A stretch of DNA of 64,000 bases. Origin: Arhodomonas sp052060015 (lineage in GTDB: Bacteria > Pseudomonadota > Gammaproteobacteria > Nitrococcales > Nitrococcaceae). The notes below the pieces were generated by a model. That model had not been told where the DNA came from. It did not search any database and saw nothing but the letters and a program-made list of their open reading frames with translations. Both the position numbers and the translations under genes were made by a program. This document shows positions 57,193 to 64,000 of this stretch, piece by piece. The stretch spans positions 217,677 to 281,676 of the forward strand of contig NZ_JBPODZ010000005.1 of assembly GCF_052060015.1 (NCBI RefSeq), written 5' to 3'. The number at the start of each line of letters is the position of its first letter. The stretch's first letter is position 1.

Positions 57193-59520
57193 ATGGCTGA
57201 CCAGCGAGATTCCCGACACGAGGCCCATGCCGACGCGCCGCGGACCGGCGCAGGCGGTCGGCACGGGGAACGCCACGAAGGTGGGGGCTCGAGGCGCTAC
57301 ACCTGTCCCATGCATCCCGCGGTCGTCTCCGACGGGCCGGGGGAATGCCCGAAATGCGGGATGGCCCTGGAACTGGAGGCCCCGCAGGGCCATGGCGGCA
57401 CCAAGACCGAGTGGATCTGCCCCATGCACCCGGAGATCGTGCGGGACGAACCCGGCGAGTGTCCCAAGTGCGGCATGGCGCTGGAGCCCCGGCAGGTGAG
57501 CGCGGAAGAAGAGGAGAACCCCGAGCTCACGGACATGGCCCGGCGCTTCTGGGTCGGCGTGGTACTGACCATTCCGGTGATGGTGCTGGCCATGGGTGGC
57601 CTCGTCCCGGGTGTGTCCATGGAGGCCCTCGTGCCCCACGGCATCCGCGTGTGGCTCGAGCTCGCGTTGAGCACGCCGGTGGTGCTCTGGAGCGGTTGGC
57701 CGTTTTTCGTCCGCGGCTACCGCTCGGTGGCGAGCTGGAACCTCAACATGTTCACCCTCATCTCGCTCGGCGTCGGCGTCGCCTACGTCTACAGCGTGGT
57801 GGCCACCCTGTTCCCGGGGATCTTCCCAGCCTCGTTCCGGGATGAAAGCGGGCAGGTGGGGGTCTATTTCGAGGCCGCGGCGGTCATCGTCACCCTGGTG
57901 CTGGTCGGGCAGGTGATGGAGCTCCGCGCCCGCAGCTCCACCACCGCCGCCATCAAGGCGCTGCTCGGCCTGGCGCCGAACACCGCCCGACGCATCAACG
58001 ACGACGGCAGCGAGGCGGATGTGCCGCTGGAGCAGGTGCAGATCGGTCACCGGTTGCGGGTACGCCCCGGCGAAAAGGTACCCGTGGACGGCACCGTGGT
58101 GGAGGGCAGCTCGTCGGTGGACGAGTCCATGATTACCGGCGAGCCCATCCCGGTGGAGAAGGCGGCGGGTGAGAGGGTGATCGGCGCCACCGTCAACGGC
58201 ACCGGCTCGCTGGTCATCGAGGCGGAGCGCGTCGGCAGCGACACGCTGCTCTCCCAGATCGTGCAGATGGTGGCCGAGGCCAGCCGCAGCCGGGCGCCGA
58301 TCCAGAACCTAGTGGACGTGGTCGCGGCCTACTTCGTGCCGGCGGTGGTGGTTACCGCCATCATCACCTTCATCGTCTGGGGGATCTGGGGGCCGGAGCC
58401 GGCCATGGCCTATGCCCTGATCAACGCGGTGGCAGTGTTGATCATCGCCTGCCCGTGCGCCCTGGGCCTGGCCACGCCCATGTCCATCATGGTGGCCACG
58501 GGCAAGGGTGCCTCCGTCGGCGTGCTGTTCAAGAACGCCGAGGCCATCCAGACGATGCGGCAGGTGGACACGCTCATCGTCGACAAGACCGGCACCCTCA
58601 CCGAGGGGCGACCGCGGCTGCAGGACGTGGTGGTCGCCGAGGGCTTTGAAGAGGAGCAGGTGCTGCGCCTGGCCGCCACCCTGGAGCGCGGCAGCGAGCA
58701 CCCGCTTGCGGCGGCCATTGTGGAGGGCGCCGAGGAGCGCAGTGTGGCGCTGGATCGCTATACGGACTTCGAATCCGTCACCGGCAAGGGGGTGCAGGGG
58801 CGCATCGGCGAGCAGCATGTGGCCTTGGGCAACCACGCACTCATGGAACACCTCGGCGTCGATGCAGCGGCCCTGACCGAACAGGCAGAGTCCCTCCGCG
58901 CCGAGGGCAAGACGGCGATGTTCGTGGTCATCGACGGTCAGCCGGCGGGTCTGGTCACCGTGGCGGATCCCGTCAAGGAGACCACGCCGGAGGCCATCGA
59001 CGCGCTGCATGACGAGGGTATTCGCATCGTCATGCTCACCGGCGATAGCCATACCACGGCAGAGGCCGTGGCCGGGCGGCTGGGCATCGACGAGGTGATC
59101 GCCGAGGTGCTGCCGGAGCAGAAGGCGGAGAAGGTCAAGGCGCTGCAGCGCGAGGGCCGGTTCGTGGCGATGGCGGGCGACGGCATCAACGACGCCCCGG
59201 CGCTGGCCCAGGCCCAGGTGGGGATCGCCATGGGCACGGGTACGGACGTGGCCATGGAGAGCGCCGGCGTCACTCTGGTTAAGGGCGACCTCACCGGCAT
59301 CGTCCGGGCCCGCAAGCTCAGCCGCGCCACCATGCGCAACATCAAGCAGAACCTGTTCTTCGCCTTCGTCTACAACAGCCTGGGGGTGCCGGTGGCCGCG
59401 GGGGTGCTGTACCCGTTCTTCGGGATCCTGCTGTCGCCGATCATCGCGGCGGCTGCCATGTCGTTCAGCTCGGTGTCGGTGGTGGGCAACGCGCTACGGC
59501 TTCGGCGTCAGGACGTCTAG
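57193..59520 (+). CDS. Cu(I)-type P1B ATPase with two CPMHP metal-binding domains
   Basis: A 775-residue copper-exporting P-type ATPase. The N-terminus carries two heavy-metal-binding domains of YTCPMHP...GxCPKCGM type (C38 and C76 first cysteines) and no HMA domain. Membrane and catalytic motifs: IIACPCALGLATP, the phosphorylated DKTGTLTEG, GDGINDAPAL, AFVYNSLG in TM7 and MSFSSVSVVGNALRL in TM8, which together are the Cu+ class. It exports Cu+ (or Ag+) to the periplasm. The ATG at 57193 follows GGAGGGCC; an upstream in-frame start at 57139 lies inside the promoter. Ends directly before the small gene at 59536. Confidence 0.93.
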   Translation: MADQRDSRHEAHADAPRTGAGGRHGERHEGGGSRRYTCPMHPAVVSDGPGECPKCGMALELEAPQGHGGTKTEWICPMHPEIVRDEPGECPKCGMALEPRQVSAEEEENPELTDMARRFWVGVVLTIPVMVLAMGGLVPGVSMEALVPHGIRVWLELALSTPVVLWSGWPFFVRGYRSVASWNLNMFTLISLGVGVAYVYSVVATLFPGIFPASFRDESGQVGVYFEAAAVIVTLVLVGQVMELRARSSTTAAIKALLGLAPNTARRINDDGSEADVPLEQVQIGHRLRVRPGEKVPVDGTVVEGSSSVDESMITGEPIPVEKAAGERVIGATVNGTGSLVIEAERVGSDTLLSQIVQMVAEASRSRAPIQNLVDVVAAYFVPAVVVTAIITFIVWGIWGPEPAMAYALINAVAVLIIACPCALGLATPMSIMVATGKGASVGVLFKNAEAIQTMRQVDTLIVDKTGTLTEGRPRLQDVVVAEGFEEEQVLRLAATLERGSEHPLAAAIVEGAEERSVALDRYTDFESVTGKGVQGRIGEQHVALGNHALMEHLGVDAAALTEQAESLRAEGKTAMFVVIDGQPAGLVTVADPVKETTPEAIDALHDEGIRIVMLTGDSHTTAEAVAGRLGIDEVIAEVLPEQKAEKVKALQREGRFVAMAGDGINDAPALAQAQVGIAMGTGTDVAMESAGVTLVKGDLTGIVRARKLSRATMRNIKQNLFFAFVYNSLGVPVAAGVLYPFFGILLSPIIAAAAMSFSSVSVVGNALRLRRQDV

Positions 59521-59535
59521 GTGGGGGAGAATGGC

Positions 59536-59718
59536 ATGTATCCGGGAAAGACGAACCGCCTCCTCGCCTACTCGATCGATCGTTGGCAACGCGGCATGCG
59601 CTATACGGATGCGCTCCGGCAGCGGGCGGAAAACATGATCGCCTGTAAACGGGCCGGCGAGTCGCCGCCAGAACGAAGGGCGGAGTCGGTACGCGGCGAT
59701 TTCCTGCGGACGGGGTAG
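59536..59718 (+). CDS. small protein, remnant similar to DUF3141 N-terminus
   Basis: A 60-residue protein. LLAYSIDRWQRGMRYTDALRQRAENMI resembles the N-terminal segment of DUF3141 proteins (YxxDxxQRxxLFxDxLRQRGN). The typical hydrolase body is absent, so it may be a truncated remnant or a short family member. The ATG at 59536 follows GGGGGAGA; a GTG at 59521 is the alternative. It lies eight bases before the CDF gene, so expression with the island is likely. Confidence in the family link is low. Confidence 0.45.
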   Translation: MYPGKTNRLLAYSIDRWQRGMRYTDALRQRAENMIACKRAGESPPERRAESVRGDFLRTG

Positions 59719-59725
59719 GAAGCTT

Positions 59726-60670
59726 ATGGAACCTGGAGAGGGTGGCCACGGGCATGCCGGGCATATGCCCTCCAGCGGGCCGGGAATGGCCATATCGGCT
59801 TGGCTGACGGGGCTCTACTTTATCATTGAGATGGGCATCGGTCTGTGGACCGGGTCCATCGCGGTCATCTCGGACGCCTTTCACACGTTCTCCGCCGTGG
59901 GCGGCGTGCTGGTGGCCATTGTCGCCGCGCGGCTGGCCCGCCGGCCGGCGGATGAGGATCGCAGCTTCGGTTGGTATCGGGCGGAGATCGTCGGCGCGCT
60001 GGTCAATGGCGGCTTCCTGCTCGGCATGGCGCTGATCGTGATCATCATGGGGGCCATGCGGCTCACGGATCCGATCGAGCTGCCAGCATTACCCATGATC
60101 GCGGCGGCGGTCGGCGGGCTTATCACTGAGGTTATCTCGCTTGCGCTGATCTGGAAGCACAGCCGCAGCGACCTCAACGTGCGCGGCGCGCTGTGGCACA
60201 TCATCCAGACGTTTGTTGGCAGTCTGCTTATTATCGTGACCGCGCTGGTAATCCGGTTCACCGGGTTCCTGCTCATCGATCCGCTGCTCGGCATGGCATT
60301 TGGCGTGGTCCTGCTCTGGGCCAGCTGGGGCATCCTGCGTGACGCGATCCATCTGCTGATGGAGGGTACGCCCGCCGACGTGAGCCTCTCGGAGGTCACC
60401 CAGGCCTTGGAAGCCGTCGACGGCGTCGCGAATGCACACCACGTCCATGCCTGGGCCCTGACCAGTGGTCGCTATGTCTTCTCCGCCCATCTGCGGGTCG
60501 CGACCGGGGCTGACTCGCAGGCGGTGCTCCGGGCGGCCCATGACATGCTTCGGGAGCGTTTCGGGTTCTTTTTCGTGACGCTGCAGGTAGAGGAAGGCTG
60601 TCTGGACGAGTCGGGCGCCGAGGCCATCGACGTCACGGGTTCCGCCCCGAGCGGGCGGCACCGGGGCTGA
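59726..60670 (+). CDS. cation diffusion facilitator, site residues altered
   Basis: A 314-residue CDF-family transporter with six spans and a C-terminal cytoplasmic domain. The N-terminus is His-rich (GEGGHGHAGH). In the canonical family each of TM2 and TM5 carries HxxxD; here TM2 reads D50-A-F-H53-T-F-S-A57 and TM5 H158-I-I-Q-T162, so both aspartates are replaced, by Ala and Thr. The two histidines and D50 remain. Metal specificity is therefore uncertain; it may transport a soft metal such as Cu+ or be regulatory. VNG, WGILRDAIHLLMEGTP and AHHVHAW support the family assignment. Confidence 0.85.
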   Translation: MEPGEGGHGHAGHMPSSGPGMAISAWLTGLYFIIEMGIGLWTGSIAVISDAFHTFSAVGGVLVAIVAARLARRPADEDRSFGWYRAEIVGALVNGGFLLGMALIVIIMGAMRLTDPIELPALPMIAAAVGGLITEVISLALIWKHSRSDLNVRGALWHIIQTFVGSLLIIVTALVIRFTGFLLIDPLLGMAFGVVLLWASWGILRDAIHLLMEGTPADVSLSEVTQALEAVDGVANAHHVHAWALTSGRYVFSAHLRVATGADSQAVLRAAHDMLRERFGFFFVTLQVEEGCLDESGAEAIDVTGSAPSGRHRG

Positions 60671-60740
60671 TCGCGCTCCCGGGGTGCGCGTGCCTGACGG
60701 GAAGGGCAGCCCGTGCGAGCCCGTCGATCTTGAACTCCTC

Positions 60741-60793
60741 TTGACGGTCAGGCACTCTTTGTTTCAACAAACCCACCCCACCCCGGTAGGGGT
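60741..60793 (+). promoter_or_regulatory. promoter with CsoR-like operator, copZ-copA
   Basis: TTGACG (60741-60746) is a good -35 box; the -10 box is poor. The dyad ACCCC-GGTA-GGGGT (60780-60793), followed by ATA, ends 14 bases before the copZ start. Spacing from -35 to dyad (39 bases) is close to that at the other two sites (41 and 45). The same regulator probably acts on all three. Confidence 0.6.
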
Positions 60794-60807
60794 ATAGGAG
60801 GCCAGAA

Positions 60808-61008
60808 ATGCTGAAGCTGAAAGTAACCGGTATGACTTGTGGGCATTGCGAGAAGGCCGTCGAGGACGCGTTGTCCGGTATCGAGGGCGTCGCGAAGGTG
60901 ATCAAGGTCAGCCGCGCCGACGAGGAGGTCCTCATCGAGGGTGAGCCCGATGCCCGGGCGGTCATCGACGCCATCCACGAAGAGGGCTATGAGGCGGAGG
61001 TTGCGTGA
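60808..61008 (+). CDS. copZ: copper chaperone CopZ-like
   Basis: A 66-residue HMA-domain protein with the Cu(I)-binding MTCGHC motif (GMTCGHCEKAVEDAL) and the EEGYEAEV end typical of CopZ/Atx1. It carries copper to the next gene's ATPase. The GTATAGGAGG site precedes the start. copZ and copA are separated by 61 bases and probably share the operator at 60780. Confidence 0.93.
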   Translation: MLKLKVTGMTCGHCEKAVEDALSGIEGVAKVIKVSRADEEVLIEGEPDARAVIDAIHEEGYEAEVA

Positions 61009-61069
61009 TCGCCATGACGCAGAGCGCGTCGGTGTGTGATCCGAAACCGCAGACAGGCGGGGGGCACCC

Positions 61070-63577
61070 ATGAGCCAGGCGCTGAAATTCGGGGTCCGCG
61101 GCATGACCTGCGCGTCCTGTGTCTCGCGCGTGGAGCGCGTGTTGAACAAACAGCCCGGCGTCCGTGAGGCGCGGGTCAACCTGGCGGCAGAGACGGCGCA
61201 AATCGTCGTCGACGAGCAGGCGGCGGACGTCAGCCAGCTCCTGGCCGCGGTAGACGATGCGGGCTACGAGCCGGTGCTCGCCGAGGGCGAGATTAAAGTG
61301 ACCGGCATGAGCTGTGCCGCCTGCGTGCGGCGCGTCGAGAAGGCGATCGCCCGGCTGCCCGGCGTGCAATCCGTCAGTGTCAACCTCACTACCGGCAAGG
61401 CCCACCTGCGCTACCTCCCGGAGACCGTGGATCTCTCCGCCGTCGCCGAAGCCGTCCGGGATGCCGGCTACGAGGCGCAGATCGAGGCGCGATCGGAGCG
61501 CGACGAACAAGGTGAGGATCGCGAGCTGGCGCTGCTGCGCCGGCGGGTCTGGATCGCAGCGCTGCTCACGGCCCCGCTGGTGGTGGTGGCCATGGGCAAG
61601 CACCTGCCGGGGGTGGAGGCCCTGATGGGCGCGCTGCTGCCCCCACGCGGCTGGATGACCGTGGAGCTAGTGTTGGTCACGCCGGTGCTGCTGTATGCCG
61701 GCGGCGTGTTCTTCCGCCAGGGTTGGGCGGAGATGAAGCACCTCAACCCCGGCATGAGCAGCCTGGTGATGCTCGGCACATCCGCAGCCTACGGCTATTC
61801 CCTGCTGGCCCTGCTTGCCCCCGGCCTCTTCCCCGAAGGCACGGCACATAGCTATTTCGAGGCGGCCGGCGTGATCGTCACCCTCATCCTGGTGGGGCGG
61901 TACCTGGAGCAGATCGCCAGGGGGCGCACCTCCGAGGCCATCAAGAAGCTGATGAGCCTCCAGGTGAAGACCGCCCGGGTGCTGCGCGACGGTGAGGCCG
62001 AGGAGGTGGCCGTCAGCGCCGTGGTGCCGGGCGACCGGATCCTGGTCCGGCCCGGCGAGCGCCTGCCCGTGGACGGCGAGGTCGAGAATGGGCGCTCCTA
62101 CGTGGACGAGTCGATGATCTCCGGAGAACCGGTGCCGGTGGCCAAGTCCGCCGGGGACGAGGTCGTCGGCGGCACGGTCAACAAGAACGGCGCCCTGACC
62201 TACCGGGCGACGCGGGTCGGCGCGGACACCGTGCTCGCGCAGATCATCCGGATGGTGGAGCAGGCCCAGGCGGAGAAGCCGCCCATCCAGGTACTGGCGG
62301 ACAAGGTCGCCGGGGTGTTCGTGCCGGTCGTGATGGGCGTGGCTGCGGTGACCTTCGGCCTCTGGCTCGCCTTCGGGCCGACGCCGGCGCTGTCGTTCGC
62401 CTTCGTGGCCGCCGTCAGCACGCTGTTGATCGCCTGCCCCTGCGCGATGGGGCTGGCCACGCCCACCGCGGTGATGGTGGCCACCGGCAAGGGCGCGGAG
62501 ATGGGTGTGCTGTTCCGGCGTGGCGCCGCGCTTGAGGGCCTCGCCAAGGCCACCACCGTGGTCTTCGACAAAACGGGCACACTCACCGAGGGTCGCCCCG
62601 AGCTCACCGATGTGGAGGTGCTGGAGGGCGACGCCGGGCAGGTGCTCTCCCTGGTGGCAGCGGTGGAGGCCAAAAGCGAGCACCCCATCGCCGAGGCCGT
62701 GCTCCGAGGCGCACGGGAGCGCGGGCTCCCGCCCGCCGAGGTGGAGCGCTTTGAGGCCGTTACCGGCTACGGCGTGGCCGCCGAGGTCTCGGGCCATTTG
62801 GTCCAGGTGGGGGCGGAGCGTTACATGCAACGGCTGGGGATCGATACAGGGACGGTCGCCGCGATCGCCGGCCGTCTCGCCGCGGAGGCGAAGACCCCCA
62901 TCTATGCGGCCGTGGACGGGCGGCTCGCGGCGGTCCTCGCCGTCGCCGACCCGGTGAAGCCGTCCAGCGCCGAGACGATCGAGGCGCTGCACGGCATGGG
63001 GCTCCGGGTGACCATGGTCACCGGTGACCATACCGCCACGGCGGAGGCGATCGCCCGAGAGGTGGGCCTCGACCGCGTCCTCGCCGAGGTGCTGCCGGAC
63101 CGCAAGGCCGACGAGGTAGGCCGGCTGCAGCGCGACGGGGAGGCCGTGGCCTTCGTCGGCGACGGCATCAACGATGCCCCCGCGCTCGCCCAGGCCGACG
63201 TGGGCATCGCCATCGGCACCGGCACGGATATCGCCATCGAGGCCGCCGATGTGGTGCTCATGCGCAGCGACCTGCGTGAGATCGTCAACGCCCTGGCGCT
63301 GGCGCGGCGGACGCGCCGGACCATCCACCTGAACTTCTTCTGGGCCTACGGCTACAACGTGTCGCTGATCCCGGTGGCGGCCGGCGTGCTGTATCCCTTG
63401 ACCGGCTGGCTGCTCAACCCGATGGCCGCGGCAGCGGCCATGAGCCTCTCGAGTGTATTCGTTCTGACCAATTCGCTGCGGCTGCGGCGCTTCGCTGGCC
63501 CGCTCGCCCAACTCTCTTCCCCGGAACCGCTCACCGACGCCACAGGTCGGCAGGAAGAAGGGCTTTCCGGTGGATAG
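61070..63577 (+). CDS. copA: Cu(I)-exporting P1B ATPase with two HMA domains
   Basis: An 835-residue CopA. Two N-terminal HMA domains hold C14/C17 (GMTCASC) and C82/C85 (GMSCAAC). Core motifs: LLIACPCAMGLATP, DKTGTLTEGRPELTD, GDGINDAPALAQADVG, YNVSLIPVAAG and MSLSSVFVLTNSLRL, marking a Cu+ exporter (class IB-1). It works with CopZ and exports excess Cu+ across the inner membrane. A second, differently built copper ATPase lies at 57193, so the island has two. The tail past residue 800 is low-complexity. Confidence 0.96.
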   Translation: MSQALKFGVRGMTCASCVSRVERVLNKQPGVREARVNLAAETAQIVVDEQAADVSQLLAAVDDAGYEPVLAEGEIKVTGMSCAACVRRVEKAIARLPGVQSVSVNLTTGKAHLRYLPETVDLSAVAEAVRDAGYEAQIEARSERDEQGEDRELALLRRRVWIAALLTAPLVVVAMGKHLPGVEALMGALLPPRGWMTVELVLVTPVLLYAGGVFFRQGWAEMKHLNPGMSSLVMLGTSAAYGYSLLALLAPGLFPEGTAHSYFEAAGVIVTLILVGRYLEQIARGRTSEAIKKLMSLQVKTARVLRDGEAEEVAVSAVVPGDRILVRPGERLPVDGEVENGRSYVDESMISGEPVPVAKSAGDEVVGGTVNKNGALTYRATRVGADTVLAQIIRMVEQAQAEKPPIQVLADKVAGVFVPVVMGVAAVTFGLWLAFGPTPALSFAFVAAVSTLLIACPCAMGLATPTAVMVATGKGAEMGVLFRRGAALEGLAKATTVVFDKTGTLTEGRPELTDVEVLEGDAGQVLSLVAAVEAKSEHPIAEAVLRGARERGLPPAEVERFEAVTGYGVAAEVSGHLVQVGAERYMQRLGIDTGTVAAIAGRLAAEAKTPIYAAVDGRLAAVLAVADPVKPSSAETIEALHGMGLRVTMVTGDHTATAEAIAREVGLDRVLAEVLPDRKADEVGRLQRDGEAVAFVGDGINDAPALAQADVGIAIGTGTDIAIEAADVVLMRSDLREIVNALALARRTRRTIHLNFFWAYGYNVSLIPVAAGVLYPLTGWLLNPMAAAAAMSLSSVFVLTNSLRLRRFAGPLAQLSSPEPLTDATGRQEEGLSGG

Positions 63578-63698
63578 TCACCCACGCCGCCACAACGGGA
63601 GGCAACGAGCCCGAGTATCACGAAAACGGACCAGAGCAGCCAACCCCGCTATTTCGGAGGCGGCATTCACTGAAGACGCCGAAACGGGAGTATACGAT

Positions 63699-64000
63699 AT
63701 GTTTGCAGGGAAATTGCGCAAGACCGTAGTAAGCAGTGCCCTTGTGCTGGTCATGGCCGCCGGTAACGGCATGGCAGTCGCCCATGGGGGCGGCATGGAT
63801 CCGGGCATGATGGGTCCCGGCATGATGGGTCCCGGCATGATGGGTCCCGGCATGATGGGTCCCGGCATGATGGGTCCCGGCATGATGGGCCAGGGCATGG
63901 GTCCCGGCATGATGGGCCAGGGCATGGGTCCCGGCATGATGGGCCAGGGCATGGGTCCCGGCATGATGGGCCAGGGCATGGGTCCCGGCATGATGGGCCA
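63699..64000 (+). CDS. exported Met-rich repeat protein, truncated by window end
   Basis: Starts with ATG at 63699 behind GGGAG and runs off the window. A signal peptide (about residues 1-29, FAGKLRKTVVSSALVLVMAA, ending AVA or AHG) leads to a Met-Gly-Pro repeat: five copies of GMMGP, then four copies of GMMGQGMGP, with the fifth cut off at the end. Such methionine-rich repeats bind Cu(I) in periplasmic copper-resistance proteins. The end and total length cannot be seen. Confidence 0.75.
   Translation, partial: MFAGKLRKTVVSSALVLVMAAGNGMAVAHGGGMDPGMMGPGMMGPGMMGPGMMGPGMMGPGMMGQGMGPGMMGQGMGPGMMGQGMGPGMMGQGMGPGMMG
63804..64000 (+). repeat. tandem repeats encoding Met-rich segment
   Basis: Five 15-base units GGCATGATGGGTCCC (63804-63878) are followed by four 27-base units (63879-63986) and a partial fifth. 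The 27-base unit is the 15-base unit with CAG in place of the last proline codon and GGCATGGGTCCC appended. Exact identity between copies shows recent expansion or gene conversion. Both lengths are multiples of three, so the frame stays open. Confidence 0.92.

Noticed and set aside
63578..63991. Minus-strand open frame rich in Met and Pro
   Set aside because: It is the reverse of the GGCATGATGGGTCCC repeats; the plus-strand frame has signal peptide and ribosome site.
63804..64000. Tandem repeats that could be taken for a CRISPR array
   Set aside because: Units are contiguous, without spacers, and in frame within a signal-peptide protein.

Overview
The window is GC-rich, densely coded bacterial chromosome. 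It has short gaps, many ATGA stop/start overlaps, strong GGAGG-type ribosome sites, and acidic, Glu/Asp-rich proteins. The gene set (methylcitrate cycle with acnD/prpF, Tex, DjlA, LrgAB, DUF985 cupin, TRAP and Liv transporters, CopA/CopZ) fits a gammaproteobacterium, perhaps a halophilic Ectothiorhodospiraceae-like one. That placement is inference. No rRNA, tRNA, insertion sequence, prophage or CRISPR array was seen.

Layout. (1) 1-7134, + strand: propionate catabolism by the methylcitrate cycle, prpB (end only), prpC, acnD, prpF and an additional prpD. Three degenerate palindromic repeats lie between prpC and acnD. (2) 7310-10926, - strand: VanX-type dipeptidase and a TRAP transporter (dctPQM). 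(3) 11219-24765: housekeeping and envelope genes: djlA, DUF4139, lrgAB, a PEBP protein, an ExeA-like ATPase, two small genes, tex, an AI-2E family permease, a MotA/MotB-like coiled-coil pair, a small hydrolase, a candidate small RNA with a strong terminator, a cupin and dgkA. (4) 24820-28195: a fused Clp1-type polynucleotide kinase/RNase Z-like protein, a RES-Xre toxin-antitoxin pair and a yeast-type cytosine deaminase.

(5) 28327-45958: a large catabolic locus. A secreted cyclase-family hydrolase diverges from a LysR regulator. Then follow a complete Liv-type ABC transporter, an aldehyde dehydrogenase, a short-chain dehydrogenase, a lone SdhA-type flavoprotein, a thiol dioxygenase, a four-domain rhodanese, an acyl-CoA dehydrogenase, a family III CoA-transferase, a MaoC/HTD2-type hydratase and a CitE-type lyase. 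The last four resemble the itaconate (C5-dicarboxylate) degradation set. The dioxygenase and rhodanese suggest an organosulfur branch. Two unusual RNA-like elements sit inside this locus, at 36765-36880 and 37685-37792. They share a 54-nt core with two ANGGA-loop hairpins (CsrA/RsmA-like), but each is enclosed by its own long complementary stem whose sequence differs between the copies.

(6) 45972-54522: DUF2062, an orphan PAS histidine kinase, an AhpD-like protein, cytochrome P460, a beta-propeller protein, a translationally coupled GtrA / sulfotransferase / glycosyltransferase / deacetylase operon, and a Ca/Na antiporter. (7) 54730-64000, + strand: copper-resistance island: SHOCT protein, frameshifted ccdA, a His-rich putative lipoprotein, a CopI-like cupredoxin, two Cu(I) P-type ATPases, a CDF transporter lacking both HxxxD aspartates, CopZ, and a Met-rich repeat protein that runs off the window. 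Three promoters here carry an ACCCC-N4-GGGGT dyad like known CsoR operators, so the island is probably one copper regulon.
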